From Agrobacterium tumefaciens (GTDB lineage Bacteria > Pseudomonadota > Alphaproteobacteria > Rhizobiales > Rhizobiaceae): a DNA stretch of 64,000 nucleotides. This document shows positions 43,229 to 54,730 of the stretch, in pieces. Each line of letters begins with the position of its first letter. Positions within the stretch are counted from its first letter, which is position 1. The notes beneath the pieces are model-generated. The model was not told where the DNA came from. It did not search any database and saw nothing but the letters and a program-made list of their open reading frames with translations. The translations under genes and the position numbers were made by a program. The stretch spans positions 186,001-250,000 of the forward strand of contig JAGIAH010000004.1 in assembly GCA_017744915.1 (NCBI GenBank). Reading direction: 5' to 3'.

Positions 43229-44239
43229 TCAGCCCGCCAGTTCTTTCGTCGGATTGAAATCGATGGCGGCAAAAGCTGCCTCGATCACCTCCGGCCCAGC
43301 ACCCGGCCGGGTGGCATCGCTGGAGAGGATTTGCCGGAAACGGCGCGCACCCGGCATGCCCTGAAACAGGCCGACCATGTGGCGGGTGACGTGATTGAGA
43401 CGTCCACCTGCGGCAATATAATCAGCGGCGTAAGCCATCATCGCGTCCCGCAGTGCCATCCAGTCATATTGGCGGGCTTCCTCGCCATGGATGCGATGAT
43501 CGACATCGGCAAGGATCGAGGTGTTGTGATAGGCGGCGCGGCCGAGCATCACGCCGTCCATATATTTCAGGTGCTCGCTTGCCTGATCGAGATCGGAAAT
43601 ACCGCCATTGATGCCGATGAAGACGCCAGGATTTTCCCGCTTCATGCGATAGACGAGATCATAATCGAGCGGTGGAACCTCGCGGTTCTCCTTCGGCGAA
43701 AGCCCCTGAAGCCAGGCTTTGCGCGCATGAACCCACACCGCATCCGCACCGGCCGCAACCACCCGCGCCAGAAAATCCGGCAGCACGGCTTCGGGTTCCT
43801 GGTCATCAACGCCGATACGGCATTTGACCGTGACCGGCACAGCCGCAACCGCTTTCATCGCCGAAACACATTCCGCCACGACATCCGGCTCACGCATCAG
43901 GCAGGCGCCGAAGGTACCGGATTGCACCCGGTCCGAAGGGCAGCCGACATTGAGGTTGATCTCGTCATAACCGTAATCACCGGCGATCCGCACCGCCTCG
44001 GCAAGTTTGGCCGGATCCGATCCGCCGAGCTGCAGCGCAACGGGATGTTCCTGCGGATGATAACCGAGCAGCTTCTCGCGCTGACCATGAATGATGGCGT
44101 CGGCAACGATCATTTCGGTGAACAGCAAAGCGCGCTTCGACAATTGCCGGTGCAGAAATCTGCACCTCGTGTCGGTCCAATCCACCATAGGGGCCACGGC
44201 GAAGATTTTTTCGCCGCTGGCAAGCGCTTGTCTGTACAT
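43229..44239 (-). CDS. dusA: tRNA-dihydrouridine synthase A
   Basis: A 336-residue FMN enzyme reducing uridines 20/20a of tRNA D loops. The opening FAVAPMVDWTDTRCRFLHRQ is DusA-specific. The active-site Cys lies in INLNVGCPSDRVQSG at about residue 100. KCRIGVDDQE, HARKAWLQGLSPKENREVPPL, GINGGISDLDQ and GRAAYHNTSI are further motifs of the flavin and tRNA sites. It is read leftward, divergent from the FAH gene and convergent with the DUF72 gene. Confidence 0.96.
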   Translation of the reverse strand: MYRQALASGEKIFAVAPMVDWTDTRCRFLHRQLSKRALLFTEMIVADAIIHGQREKLLGYHPQEHPVALQLGGSDPAKLAEAVRIAGDYGYDEINLNVGCPSDRVQSGTFGACLMREPDVVAECVSAMKAVAAVPVTVKCRIGVDDQEPEAVLPDFLARVVAAGADAVWVHARKAWLQGLSPKENREVPPLDYDLVYRMKRENPGVFIGINGGISDLDQASEHLKYMDGVMLGRAAYHNTSILADVDHRIHGEEARQYDWMALRDAMMAYAADYIAAGGRLNHVTRHMVGLFQGMPGARRFRQILSSDATRPGAGPEVIEAAFAAIDFNPTKELAG

Positions 44240-44377
44240 GGGTAAACCTCTTTGCGCCGGCTTCTACAGCAAAGGACCGTAAAAAGCCAGTTTTGCAGGC
44301 AAGGTCATTTTCAACTGGAAATCGCCCCGGAATCGCGGGACAAGACTTGCAGCTTAAAGAGACGACAGGAAATCCCC

Positions 44378-45067
44378 ATGGCCGCCACCGTCATCCCCGC
44401 TCCGAAACCCGTTCTGCTGCCTGTCGAGGGCACGGAAGACATGTTCCCCGTGCGGCGGGTCTATTGCGTCGGCCGTAATTACGCCGATCACGCCATCGAG
44501 ATGGGCCACGATCCCTCGCGTGAGCCGCCCTTTTATTTCCAGAAGAACCCGGACAATCTTCTGCCCGCAGGCAATGATTTCCCTTACCCGCCGCTGTCCT
44601 CCAACGTGCATTACGAAGTCGAGTGCGTCGTGGTGCTAAAGAGTGGCGGCGCGGATATTCCAGCGTCGGAGGCGCTGAGCCATGTCTGGGGTTATGCCGT
44701 TGGCATCGACATGACCCGCCGCGACCTGCAGGACGGGTTGAAGAAAATGGGGCGCTCCTGGGAGGGCGCCAAGGCCTTTGAACATTCCGCACCGGTCTCG
44801 GCCATCGTTCCCGCCGATAAAATCGGCCATCCCTCAACAGGCGCGATCTGGCTCGATGTCAACGGCGAACGCAAGCAGACGGGCGATCTCGCTCAGATGA
44901 TCTGGAAGGTGCCAGAGGTGATTGCCGAGCTTTCCAAGCTGTTCACCCTTGCCGCCGGCGATGTGATCATGACCGGCACACCAGCCGGCGTCGGCCCCAT
45001 CGTGCGCGGTGACAGGATAGATTGTGGCGTCGACGGTGTCGGCACGCTCTCGGTCAAGATCGCCTGA
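44378..45067 (+). CDS. Fumarylacetoacetate hydrolase-family protein
   Basis: A 229-residue enzyme of the FAH superfamily. The metal-binding acids are in HYEVECVVVLKSG and AVGIDMTRRDLQD; VYCVGRNYADHAIEMG and the final MTGTPAGVGPIVRGD are the family landmarks. Members hydrolyse C-C bonds of fumarylpyruvate or acylpyruvates, or decarboxylate oxaloacetate. The extended residues before the chosen ATG lack conservation. FQKNPDNLL and the EH...WE segment favour fumarylpyruvate hydrolase-like activity. It lies 31 bp before the carbonic anhydrase gene. Confidence 0.88.
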   Translation: MAATVIPAPKPVLLPVEGTEDMFPVRRVYCVGRNYADHAIEMGHDPSREPPFYFQKNPDNLLPAGNDFPYPPLSSNVHYEVECVVVLKSGGADIPASEALSHVWGYAVGIDMTRRDLQDGLKKMGRSWEGAKAFEHSAPVSAIVPADKIGHPSTGAIWLDVNGERKQTGDLAQMIWKVPEVIAELSKLFTLAAGDVIMTGTPAGVGPIVRGDRIDCGVDGVGTLSVKIA

Positions 45068-45098
45068 TCGGCAGGAAACGCAAAGGGAGGACACCGCC

Positions 45099-45629
45099 AT
45101 GCCGCTTTACCGCCTCGCCGACCGGGTACCACAAACCCCTGCCCCGGATCGTTACTGGGTTGCACCCGATGCCAATGTCATCGGTTCGGTCACGCTCGGC
45201 GAAGATGTCGGCATCTGGTTCGGTGCGACGCTGCGCGGCGATAACGAGCCGATCAGCATCGGCCGCGGCACCAATATTCAGGAAGGCGTTATGGTGCACA
45301 GCGATCCCGGTTTTGCCGCGACCATCGGTGAAATGTGCACCATTGGCCACCACGCCATCGTGCATGGCTGCAGCATCGGCGACAATTCGCTTGTCGGCAT
45401 GGGCGCAACGATTTTGAACGGCGCAAAGATCGGCCGCAACTGCCTCGTCGGCGCCAACGCGCTGGTGACGGAGGGCAAAGAGTTTCCGGACAATTCGCTG
45501 ATCGTCGGGTCACCGGCGCGGGCCATCCGCACGCTGGATGACGAAACCATTGCGGGCCTTCGCCGCTCGGCGGAAAAATACATCGAGAACTGGAAGCGTT
45601 TTTCGAAAGATCTGGCGATCATCGAATAA
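45099..45629 (+). CDS. Gamma-class carbonic anhydrase-like hexapeptide protein
   Basis: A 176-residue left-handed beta-helix protein. It has repeated hexapeptide turns (NVIGSVTLGEDVGIWFGATLRG, NIQEGVMVHSDPG, CSIGDNSLVGMGATILNG) and the zinc His set in VMVHSD and IGHHAIVHG. Members include YrdA, PaaY and Cam-like anhydrases. The start follows AAAGGGAGG. It is likely cotranscribed with the FAH gene. Whether it hydrates carbon dioxide or works as a thioesterase like PaaY is not settled by sequence. Confidence 0.9.
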   Translation: MPLYRLADRVPQTPAPDRYWVAPDANVIGSVTLGEDVGIWFGATLRGDNEPISIGRGTNIQEGVMVHSDPGFAATIGEMCTIGHHAIVHGCSIGDNSLVGMGATILNGAKIGRNCLVGANALVTEGKEFPDNSLIVGSPARAIRTLDDETIAGLRRSAEKYIENWKRFSKDLAIIE

Positions 45630-45637
45630 AGACGGAT

Positions 45638-45658
45638 GGCGGGCAGCTCGCGCCCGCC
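45638..45658. terminator. Hairpin between convergent carbonic anhydrase and zur genes
   Basis: GGCGGGC, AGCTCGC loop, GCCCGCC lies 9 bp after the plus-strand stop and 15 bp before the zur stop. It lacks a T run and could serve both strands as a weak terminator. Confidence 0.5.
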
Positions 45659-45672
45659 TGCTTCAAATCAAC

Positions 45673-46086
45673 TTATGCCGCGCAGGCGGCGCAGAGACCG
45701 CGAATCTCAATCGTGGTCTTTTCTGCCTTGAACTTGCTGTCCTTCACCCAGCGCTCCAGACGGTGGTCAATCTCGTGATCGTGGAACTCCGTCACCTGCC
45801 CGCAGGATTCGCAGATGGCAAAGGCCACGGTTCCATGGTGGTGCGAGCAGCATTCGGCCTGCGTATGGGTGCAGGCAACGAAGGCATTGAGGCTTTCCAG
45901 CCGGTGCACAAGGCCGAATTCCACCAGCTTTTCCAGCGCCCGGTAAACCTGCAGCGGTGCGCGAAACCCGTCGTCGCGCAGCTTGTCGAGGATCATATAG
46001 GCGCTGAGCGGCTGATGCGCGTTTGAAAGGGCATTCATCACCAGCGACTGGTTTTTGGTGAGGTTCGGCTGGGTCTGCGCATTCAT
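45673..46086 (-). CDS. zur: Fur-family zinc uptake regulator
   Basis: A 137-residue Fur-family repressor. The winged helix spans about residues 15-75 (NALSNAHQPLSAYMILDKLRDDG, RAPLQVYRALEKLVEFGLVHR). Zinc sites are indicated by CTHTQAECCSHHHG, CESCGQVTEFHDHEIDH and a C-terminal CAACAA pair. Zur with zinc represses zinc import genes. Its start overlaps the znuB stop as ATGA, so it is the third gene of znuC-znuB-zur and represses its own operon if the boxes upstream of znuC are right. Confidence 0.93.
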   Translation of the reverse strand: MNAQTQPNLTKNQSLVMNALSNAHQPLSAYMILDKLRDDGFRAPLQVYRALEKLVEFGLVHRLESLNAFVACTHTQAECCSHHHGTVAFAICESCGQVTEFHDHEIDHRLERWVKDSKFKAEKTTIEIRGLCAACAA

Positions 46087-46901
46087 GATTTGCCTCCTTC
46101 ATCCGCGGAGCGGGAAAAACCCGGCGCCGGCAACAGGCTTATAACGAACAGGATCACCGCAGCAACCACGATGGATGGGCCGGACGGCGTATCATAGGTG
46201 AGCGAACCGAACAGGCCGCCGACAACAGCAACCGCGCCGATCAGCGAGGCCACAATCGCCATCACCTCCGGCGTGCTCGAAAAACGCCGCGCGGTCGCGG
46301 CCGGTATGATGAGCAGCGAGGTGATGAGCATGATGCCGACCACCTTCATGGCAATGGCGATCACCAGCGCCATCAGCAGCGTGAAGATGAGCTTCGCCCG
46401 CTCCGGGTTCAGCCCCTCTGCTTCCGCCAGTTCCGTATTGACCGTGGAAGCGAGCAGTGACCGCCACAGGAAAACCATGGAGACGATGACCACCAGCCCG
46501 CCGCCCCAAATCAGCGCGATATCGCTGCGGGTGACAGCAAGAATATCGCCGAACAGGAACGAGACGAGATCGATACGCACCCAGCTCATGAAGGCGACGA
46601 TGACAAGGCCGATCGCCAGTGCCGAATGGGACAGGATGCCCAGCAGCGCATCGGCGGAAAGTGCCTGCCTGCGTTGCAGAAAGATCAAAAGAATCGAAAC
46701 GGCCGACGCCACCAGAAAGACGCTGACGATGAGGTTGAGCTGCAAAAGCAGAGACAGGGCAACACCGAGAAGCGCCGAATGGGCCATGGTGTCGCCAAAA
46801 TAGGCCATACGCCGCCAGACGACGAAACAGCCGAGAGGACCGGCGGTGAGTGCGACACCGATGCCGGCGACCATGGCGCGAGTGAAGAAATCGTCAAACA
46901 T
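46083..46901 (-). CDS. znuB: Zinc ABC transporter permease
   Basis: A 272-residue permease with eight or nine hydrophobic helices. Markers are GPLGCFVVWRRMAYFGDTMAHSALLGVALS near the N-terminus, which is the ZnuB coupling region, SHSALAIGLVIVAF and VGIMLITSLLIIPAATAR. The ATG at 46901 overlaps the znuC end by 8 nt; the longer frame to 47012 is His-tail coding sequence of znuC read in another frame. It forms the membrane pore of the ZnuABC importer. Confidence 0.94.
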   Translation of the reverse strand: MFDDFFTRAMVAGIGVALTAGPLGCFVVWRRMAYFGDTMAHSALLGVALSLLLQLNLIVSVFLVASAVSILLIFLQRRQALSADALLGILSHSALAIGLVIVAFMSWVRIDLVSFLFGDILAVTRSDIALIWGGGLVVIVSMVFLWRSLLASTVNTELAEAEGLNPERAKLIFTLLMALVIAIAMKVVGIMLITSLLIIPAATARRFSSTPEVMAIVASLIGAVAVVGGLFGSLTYDTPSGPSIVVAAVILFVISLLPAPGFSRSADEGGKS

Positions 46902-47823
46902 GGCGCTCTCCCTGCCGCTGGTCTTGGGGCGCATGGTCCCCATGGTCATGGTCTTCGCCGCAGCCGCATTCGCCATGGCCATCCTGATGGTGTCCGTGGT
47001 CATGATGATCATGCGCGTGATGGTGCCCGTCTTCGGGGTGGCAATGGTCCGTCACCGTTCCATCCGCATGCTGCACCCGACCATCCGGCAGATGGGTGTG
47101 ATCGTGATGGTGACTATAGACCGCCAGTGCCTTGGCCGCCGTGCCGCCGAACAGCCGCATATATTCCGGGCTCTGGCTCACCGCCTGCGGCGTGCCGCGG
47201 CAGCAGACATGGCCGTTCAGGCAGATGACCGTATCGGTTTCCGCCATCACCACATGCAGGTCATGCGAGATTAACAGAATTCCGCAATCATTTGAATTTC
47301 TGATATTTTTTATCAGATCATAGAGCGCGATCTCGCCGGAGAAATCAACACCCTGAACGGGTTCGTCGAGAACCAGCAGATCGGGCTTGCGGGCAATGGC
47401 GCGGGCCAGAAGCGCCCGCTGGAACTCGCCCCCGGAAAGATGCTGCACCTCGGCATTGGCAAGATGTGCGATGCCCGTCGCATTGAGTGCCGCGTCGATT
47501 TCCCGCGCAGGCAGCGGCCCGGTCAGCGTCATCAGCCGCCGCACGGAAAGCGGCATGGTCCAGTCCACCGAAAGCTTCTGTGGCACATAGCCAACCTTCA
47601 GGCCGGCCTTGCGCGCGACCTTGCCTTCGCTCGGTTTCACCACCCCGATCGCCATTTTTGCGCTGGTGGATTTGCCGGAGCCGTTCGGGCCGATGAGCGT
47701 GACGATCTCGCCCTTGCTGACGGAAAACTCCACGCCGCGCACCAGCCAGCGGCCGTTGCGCTGCACGCCGGCATTGGCGAGGGAAACCAGTATCTCGTTG
47801 CCCCTGTGGGCGGAATGAAGCAT
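46894..47823 (-). CDS. znuC: Zinc ABC transporter ATPase with histidine-rich C-terminal tail
   Basis: A 309-residue ATPase. Walker A is LIGPNGSGKSTSAKM near residue 45, the Q-loop YVPQKLSVDW, the signature LSGGEFQRALLARAI, Walker B LLVLDEPVQGVD and the H-loop LISHDLHVV. After about residue 235 a tail of some 70 residues is packed with His and Asp (SHHHDHTHL, DHCHPEDGHHHAHDHHDHGHH, CGCGEDHDHGDH), probably binding several zinc ions. Typical ZnuC lacks a tail of this size. It heads the znuC-znuB-zur operon, divergent from znuA. Confidence 0.95.
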   Translation of the reverse strand: MLHSAHRGNEILVSLANAGVQRNGRWLVRGVEFSVSKGEIVTLIGPNGSGKSTSAKMAIGVVKPSEGKVARKAGLKVGYVPQKLSVDWTMPLSVRRLMTLTGPLPAREIDAALNATGIAHLANAEVQHLSGGEFQRALLARAIARKPDLLVLDEPVQGVDFSGEIALYDLIKNIRNSNDCGILLISHDLHVVMAETDTVICLNGHVCCRGTPQAVSQSPEYMRLFGGTAAKALAVYSHHHDHTHLPDGRVQHADGTVTDHCHPEDGHHHAHDHHDHGHHQDGHGECGCGEDHDHGDHAPQDQRQGERHV

Positions 47824-47865
47824 GGGATTGTCCGTTCGGCGATGTTGCCTACCGCTATTGCATAC

Positions 47866-47900
47866 GTTATAGAGTTACGCAATAAATGTAATAACATAAC
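47866..47900. promoter_or_regulatory. Pair of candidate Zur boxes between znuC and znuA
   Basis: The motif GTTAT-N4-TTAC occurs twice in opposite orientation: plus strand 47866-47878 and minus strand 47888-47900. The second includes the short dyad ATGT-AATA-ACAT (47886-47897). One copy faces each gene. AT-rich dyads of this type are the known form of Zur boxes. The position, 43 bp from the znuC ATG and 19 bp from the znuA ATG, would let zinc-bound Zur block both promoters. Confidence 0.55.
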
Positions 47901-47918
47901 TATACTTGTTCAAGTGGA

Positions 47919-48917
47919 GTGCATTTCATGAAATCGATCCTGATCCCGCTCATGGCGTCGGCGGCAATAGCGGCCGCTGCTTCGGGCGCCACCGCCGCGC
48001 CCGATGTCGTGGTCTCGATCAAGCCTGTGCACTCCCTCGTTGCCGCCATCATGAAAGGCGTGGGCGAACCGCAGCTCATCGTCGACGGCGCGGCATCGCC
48101 GCACACCTATAATCTCCGGCCGTCGAATGCACGCAAGCTCGAAAAGGCGGATGTGGTGTTCTGGGTGGGCCCCGGACTGGAAGCCTTCCTGCAAAAGCCG
48201 CTGGAGGCGCTGGCAAGCAAGGCAACCGTGGTGGAACTGGAAGATGTCAAGGGTCTCGAAAAGCTGCCCTTCCGCGAAGGCGGCCCTTTCGAGGCGCACG
48301 ATGACGGCGAAGAAGGCCATGAGGCGCATGACGGCCACACCGAAGGCGAAGCTGTGCATGATCACGGACACGACCATGGCGATGCCGATGAGCACGAGCA
48401 CGGCGCCTATGACACCCATCTGTGGCTGGACCCCGCCAACGCCAAGGCCATGGCCCAGGCGATCGAAACAGCGCTGATCGCAGCCGATGCCGGCAATGCC
48501 GCGACCTATCAGGCCAACACCAGGAAGCTGATGGATGATCTCGATGCGCTCGACGCCGAAGTCGCGGAAACGGTAAAACCGGTGAAGGACAAGCCCTTCA
48601 TCGTCTTCCACGATGCCTATCAGTATTTCGAGCATCGTTATGGCGTGAAGACAGCGGGATCGATCACCGTCAGCCCCGAAACCCTGCCGGGCGCGGATCG
48701 CGTCAAACAGATGCAGGAAAAGGTGCGCCAGCTGGGTGCGACCTGCGTTTTCGCCGAACCGCAATTCGAACCGAAACTGGTCTCGGTCATCACCGAAGGC
48801 ACGCCAGCAAAATCGGCTACGCTCGATCCGGAAGCGGCGACACTGGAGCCCGGCCCCGATCTCTATTTCAAGCTGATGCAGGGCATTGCCGGTTCGCTCA
48901 GGAACTGCCTGTCCTGA
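47919..48917 (+). CDS. znuA: Zinc ABC transporter substrate-binding protein
   Basis: A 332-residue periplasmic protein of the cluster A-I (ZnuA) family. The signal peptide ends near ASGATAAP. Zinc ligands are expected at His in KPVHSLVAAIM, SPHTYNLRPSNARKL and the FHDAYQYFEHRYG segment. A His/Asp/Glu-rich loop of about 40 residues (HDDGEEGHEAHDGH ... HDHGHDHGDADEHEHG) catches zinc, as in E. coli ZnuA. It captures zinc in the periplasm and delivers it to ZnuB. It is divergent from znuC. Confidence 0.96.
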   Translation: MHFMKSILIPLMASAAIAAAASGATAAPDVVVSIKPVHSLVAAIMKGVGEPQLIVDGAASPHTYNLRPSNARKLEKADVVFWVGPGLEAFLQKPLEALASKATVVELEDVKGLEKLPFREGGPFEAHDDGEEGHEAHDGHTEGEAVHDHGHDHGDADEHEHGAYDTHLWLDPANAKAMAQAIETALIAADAGNAATYQANTRKLMDDLDALDAEVAETVKPVKDKPFIVFHDAYQYFEHRYGVKTAGSITVSPETLPGADRVKQMQEKVRQLGATCVFAEPQFEPKLVSVITEGTPAKSATLDPEAATLEPGPDLYFKLMQGIAGSLRNCLS

Positions 48918-48928
48918 CATGAAATTCT

Positions 48929-48967
48929 GTCTCCGTCATTCCGGCTCCGGGCCGGCATGACGGAGAC
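48929..48967. repeat. Palindromic intergenic repeat after znuA
   Basis: GTCTCCGTCATTCCGGC pairs with GCCGGCATGACGGAGAC around a short TCCGG loop, a 17-bp near-perfect stem. The core GTCAT-CCGGC-GCCGGC-ATGAC is a common scattered palindrome in Agrobacterium and Rhizobium intergenic regions. It may end the znuA transcript. Confidence 0.6.
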
Positions 48968-49029
48968 GTAAGGGTTGGCAGACAGCCACGCCGGCCAAGG
49001 CAGCATATCGCCTGACCGGAGAGCCTGAC

Positions 49030-50587
<1,558 letters not shown>

Positions 50588-53038
50588 ATGATTTCTTCTT
50601 CCACACCCGAAACCGTCATCGATCTGGCCGGGCCCTGGCGCCTGAGTTCGGTGGAAGGAGATCATGCCACCACGCTTTCCGTTCCGGGTGATATTCACAC
50701 GGCGCTCAAAAACGCCGCCATCATTCCCGATCCCTATCACGGCGCCAATGAGAAGGCCGTGCAATGGGTGGCGCAGCAGGACTGGATCATCGAGCGCACC
50801 TTCATCCTCGATGACGCAGATGCCAGCTGGTACCTCGATATCGATTATCTCGACACCGTCGCCATCGTCTTCGTCAACGATATTCCGGTCTTGAGCGCCG
50901 ACAATTGTTTCCGCCGTTACCGGCCCGATATTTCCCGTGCCGTGCGGCCGGGTGAAAACACCATCCGCATCCACTTCCATTCCAACATCACGGCCGGCGC
51001 GGAGCGGCAGGCGCGGCAACCCTTTTACATTCCCTATCACGAAGGCAATTCGCCCATCGCCAATGGCAACATGCTGCGCAAGCCGCAATGCCACTTCGGC
51101 TGGGACTGGAACATCGCGATTGCCCCGCTTGGCCTCTACGGGAAGATCCTGCTGAAGCGGCTTGATACGGCCCGTATCGAACATGTCGTCACCTCCCAGC
51201 ACCATGTCGAAGGCGGCGTCGAGTTGCATGTGGCCATCACGCTCTTTGCCGAGGGTCCGGCAAGTCTGCCGATCTATCTGTCACTCAACGATGAAAGGCT
51301 GCGGCTTGATTGCGGCGTCGGCGCGGGCGAAACGGTGGTGCGCCACGTCTTTTTCATCGAAAATCCGGACCTCTGGTGGCCGGCCGGCAGTGGTGAACAG
51401 ACGCTCTACAACCTGGCGGTGGAATTGCCGGATGAAACCGTCACCCGCCAGATCGGCTTCAGAACCATCGAGCTTCTGACGGACAAGGATGAAGCGGGCA
51501 GCCGGTTCGCCTTCCGCATCAATGGCCGGGAGATTTTCTGCCGTGGCGCCAACTGGATTCCGGCCGATGCGCTTTACGCCCTTGCCAGCCGGGAGAAAAC
51601 CGAAGATCTCCTCTGCTCCGCCGTCGAGGCCAACATGAACATGATCCGCGTCTGGGGCGGCGGATTTTATGAGGAGGACTGGTTCTACGATCTCTGCGAC
51701 CGTCTCGGCCTGCTCGTCTGGCAGGATTTCATGTTCGCCTGCAATCTATACCCTTGCAGCGAAGACTTTCTCGACAATGTCGAACACGAGGTCGACTATC
51801 AGGTGAAACGCCTGTCCTCCCACCCCTCCGTTGCGCTCTGGTGCGGCGATAACGAGCTGGTCGGCGCGCTGACCTGGTTCGATGAATCCCGAAACAATCG
51901 CGACCGCTATCTGGTGGCTTACGACCGCCTGAACCGCACCATCGAAAGAGTCCTGAAAAAGGCCGCCCCCGAAGCGCTCTGGTGGCCATCGAGCCCTGCC
52001 TCGGGTTATCTCGATTATGGCGATGCCTGGCACGCGGATGGCTCCGGCGACATGCATTACTGGTCCGTCTGGCACGAGAACAAGTCGTTCGACAATTACC
52101 GTTCGGTGAAACCGCGTTTCTGCTCCGAATTCGGTTTCCAGTCCTATACATCCATGCCGGTCATTCGCACCTATGCGGAGGACAAGGACATGAACATCGC
52201 TTCCCCGGTCATCGAGCTGCACCAGAAGAATGTCGGCGGCAATGAACGCATCGCCGGCACCATGTTCCGCTATTTCCGCTTCCCGAAGGATTTCGAAAAC
52301 TTCGTCTATCTGAGCCAGGTCCAGCAGGCGCTGGCCATCCGCACCGCCGTGGACTACTGGCGCTCGCTGAAACCCCATTGCATGGGCACGCTTTATTGGC
52401 AGCTGAACGACACCTGGCCGGTCGCATCGTGGTCAAGCCTCGATTATGGCGGCGGCTGGAAAGCGCTGCATTATGCCGCCCGCCGTTTCTTCCAGCCGGT
52501 CGCGGTCTCGGCCATCCCTTCGCAAGATGGACGCCGGGTGAATTTCTCCATGGTCAACGACACGGCAGAGGACGTCGAGATCGACATGAATATCGTTGCG
52601 CTGACCATGGACGGCAACCGCGTGCCGTTGAAATCCGCCAATGGCACTTGCACGAGCGACAAGGCCACGACGCTGACCGATATCGACATGGACAGCCTGC
52701 CTGATGGTGCCATCCTTGCCTGGAACTTCATTGCTTCCAACGGCATGACCGGCGAAGGCCACCATGTGCGCGACACCTACAAGGCGCTGGAGCTTCAGCC
52801 CGCCGGCCTGACCTTCACGACAAACACCTTGAAAAACGGCCAGTTCGAAATCGACATCTCGGCAACCGGTCTCGCGCTCTTCGTCATGCTGGAGGCGGAC
52901 CAGCCCGGACGTTATTCGGACAATCTGTTCGATCTTTCCGCTGGCGAGACCCGCCGCATCATCTTCACCCCGAAGGCGGCTGGCCCCCAGCCGCATTTCC
53001 GCGTCTTCGATCTTCATACCTGCCAATCCTCGCATTGA
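50588..53038 (+). CDS. Glycoside hydrolase family 2 beta-mannosidase
   Basis: An 816-residue enzyme releasing mannose from beta-mannosides. The N-terminal sugar-binding domain starts DLAGPWRLSSVEG and VPGDIHTALKNA. The catalytic barrel holds the acid/base Glu in SVALWCGDNELVGA and the probable nucleophile Glu in KPRFCSEFGFQSYTS. RVWGGGFYEEDWFYDLCDRLGLLVWQDFMFAC is typical of GH2 beta-mannosidases. No signal peptide is present, so it acts on imported oligosaccharides in the cytoplasm. AGGG sits 8 bp before the chosen ATG; an ATG at 50573 is an alternative. The product ends 124 bp before the aldo/keto reductase gene. Confidence 0.93.
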   Translation: MISSSTPETVIDLAGPWRLSSVEGDHATTLSVPGDIHTALKNAAIIPDPYHGANEKAVQWVAQQDWIIERTFILDDADASWYLDIDYLDTVAIVFVNDIPVLSADNCFRRYRPDISRAVRPGENTIRIHFHSNITAGAERQARQPFYIPYHEGNSPIANGNMLRKPQCHFGWDWNIAIAPLGLYGKILLKRLDTARIEHVVTSQHHVEGGVELHVAITLFAEGPASLPIYLSLNDERLRLDCGVGAGETVVRHVFFIENPDLWWPAGSGEQTLYNLAVELPDETVTRQIGFRTIELLTDKDEAGSRFAFRINGREIFCRGANWIPADALYALASREKTEDLLCSAVEANMNMIRVWGGGFYEEDWFYDLCDRLGLLVWQDFMFACNLYPCSEDFLDNVEHEVDYQVKRLSSHPSVALWCGDNELVGALTWFDESRNNRDRYLVAYDRLNRTIERVLKKAAPEALWWPSSPASGYLDYGDAWHADGSGDMHYWSVWHENKSFDNYRSVKPRFCSEFGFQSYTSMPVIRTYAEDKDMNIASPVIELHQKNVGGNERIAGTMFRYFRFPKDFENFVYLSQVQQALAIRTAVDYWRSLKPHCMGTLYWQLNDTWPVASWSSLDYGGGWKALHYAARRFFQPVAVSAIPSQDGRRVNFSMVNDTAEDVEIDMNIVALTMDGNRVPLKSANGTCTSDKATTLTDIDMDSLPDGAILAWNFIASNGMTGEGHHVRDTYKALELQPAGLTFTTNTLKNGQFEIDISATGLALFVMLEADQPGRYSDNLFDLSAGETRRIIFTPKAAGPQPHFRVFDLHTCQSSH

Positions 53039-53162
53039 AACGATGCGGAGAAAGGCATAACCATCGCTCTTAAGAAAGGTGGGCGCCACGCGCCTGCCGT
53101 CGCCTATTCAAAGGGGTGCCGGGTTCTCCGGCAGCCAGTCATCAGCAAGTGGAGGAAGACCC

Positions 53163-54194
<1,032 letters not shown>

Positions 54195-54204
54195 TGCATT
54201 AAAC

Positions 54205-54232
54205 AGACCGTCCGGCCTTCGCCGGGCGGTCT
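54205..54232 (+). terminator. Terminator after the aldo/keto reductase gene
   Basis: AGACCGTCCGGC, CTTC loop, GCCGGGCGGTCTT begins 11 bp after the stop codon. The stem is long and ends in a short T tract. Confidence 0.7.
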
Positions 54233-54385
54233 TGACCTGTAAAAGCGCGACGTAAATCCGCAACTGAAAGATTAACGACCGCGCCTAACCGTTAAGAACC
54301 ATTACATAATTGTAATTTTAAATTCAGTTTCCGTTCATTCGTTTATTCGTAGGTTCTTCTCATCGAAACCCGAGAGGAAGCATCC

Positions 54386-54709
54386 ATGAAAAAGTTCGTC
54401 ACCATTCTTCTGGCCGCCACCGTTCTTGCAGCTCCGATGGCGCAGGCGCAAAGCCGACACGATGATCGCCATCGCGGTGTCACCGTCGAACGTCACGTTA
54501 CCAAGAAGGTCATCGTCAAGAAGCACCGCTGGGATCGTGGTCAGCGCCTTTCCGCTCGTGAACGCCGCAACATGGTGGATCGTCGTGATTATCGCCGTTA
54601 CCATCTGGCCGAGCCGCGCCGCGACCAGCGCTGGGTGCGCGTCGACAACCAGTTCCTGCTCATCAATGCCGTCAGCGGCCTGATCGTCGGCCTCGCCGCC
54701 GCTCGCTGA
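54386..54709 (+). CDS. RcnB-family small secreted protein
   Basis: A 107-residue periplasmic protein. The signal peptide ends near APMAQAQ. The mature part is rich in Arg, His and Lys (SRHDDRHRGVTVERHVTKK) and ends in the RcnB signature DYRRYHLAEPRRDQRWVRVDNQFLLINAVSGLIVGLA. RcnB in E. coli influences nickel and cobalt efflux; most alphaproteobacterial relatives have no tested role. It stands alone and ends at the bidirectional terminator before gnd. Confidence 0.85.
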   Translation: MKKFVTILLAATVLAAPMAQAQSRHDDRHRGVTVERHVTKKVIVKKHRWDRGQRLSARERRNMVDRRDYRRYHLAEPRRDQRWVRVDNQFLLINAVSGLIVGLAAAR

Positions 54710-54730
54710 GTAAATCCACAGCCGAATGAA

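Noticed and set aside
48301..48420. Repetitive GAC/CAT-rich DNA in znuA that looks like a tandem repeat
   Set aside because: It encodes the His/Asp-rich zinc loop in frame; no exact repeat unit or CRISPR-like spacing is present.
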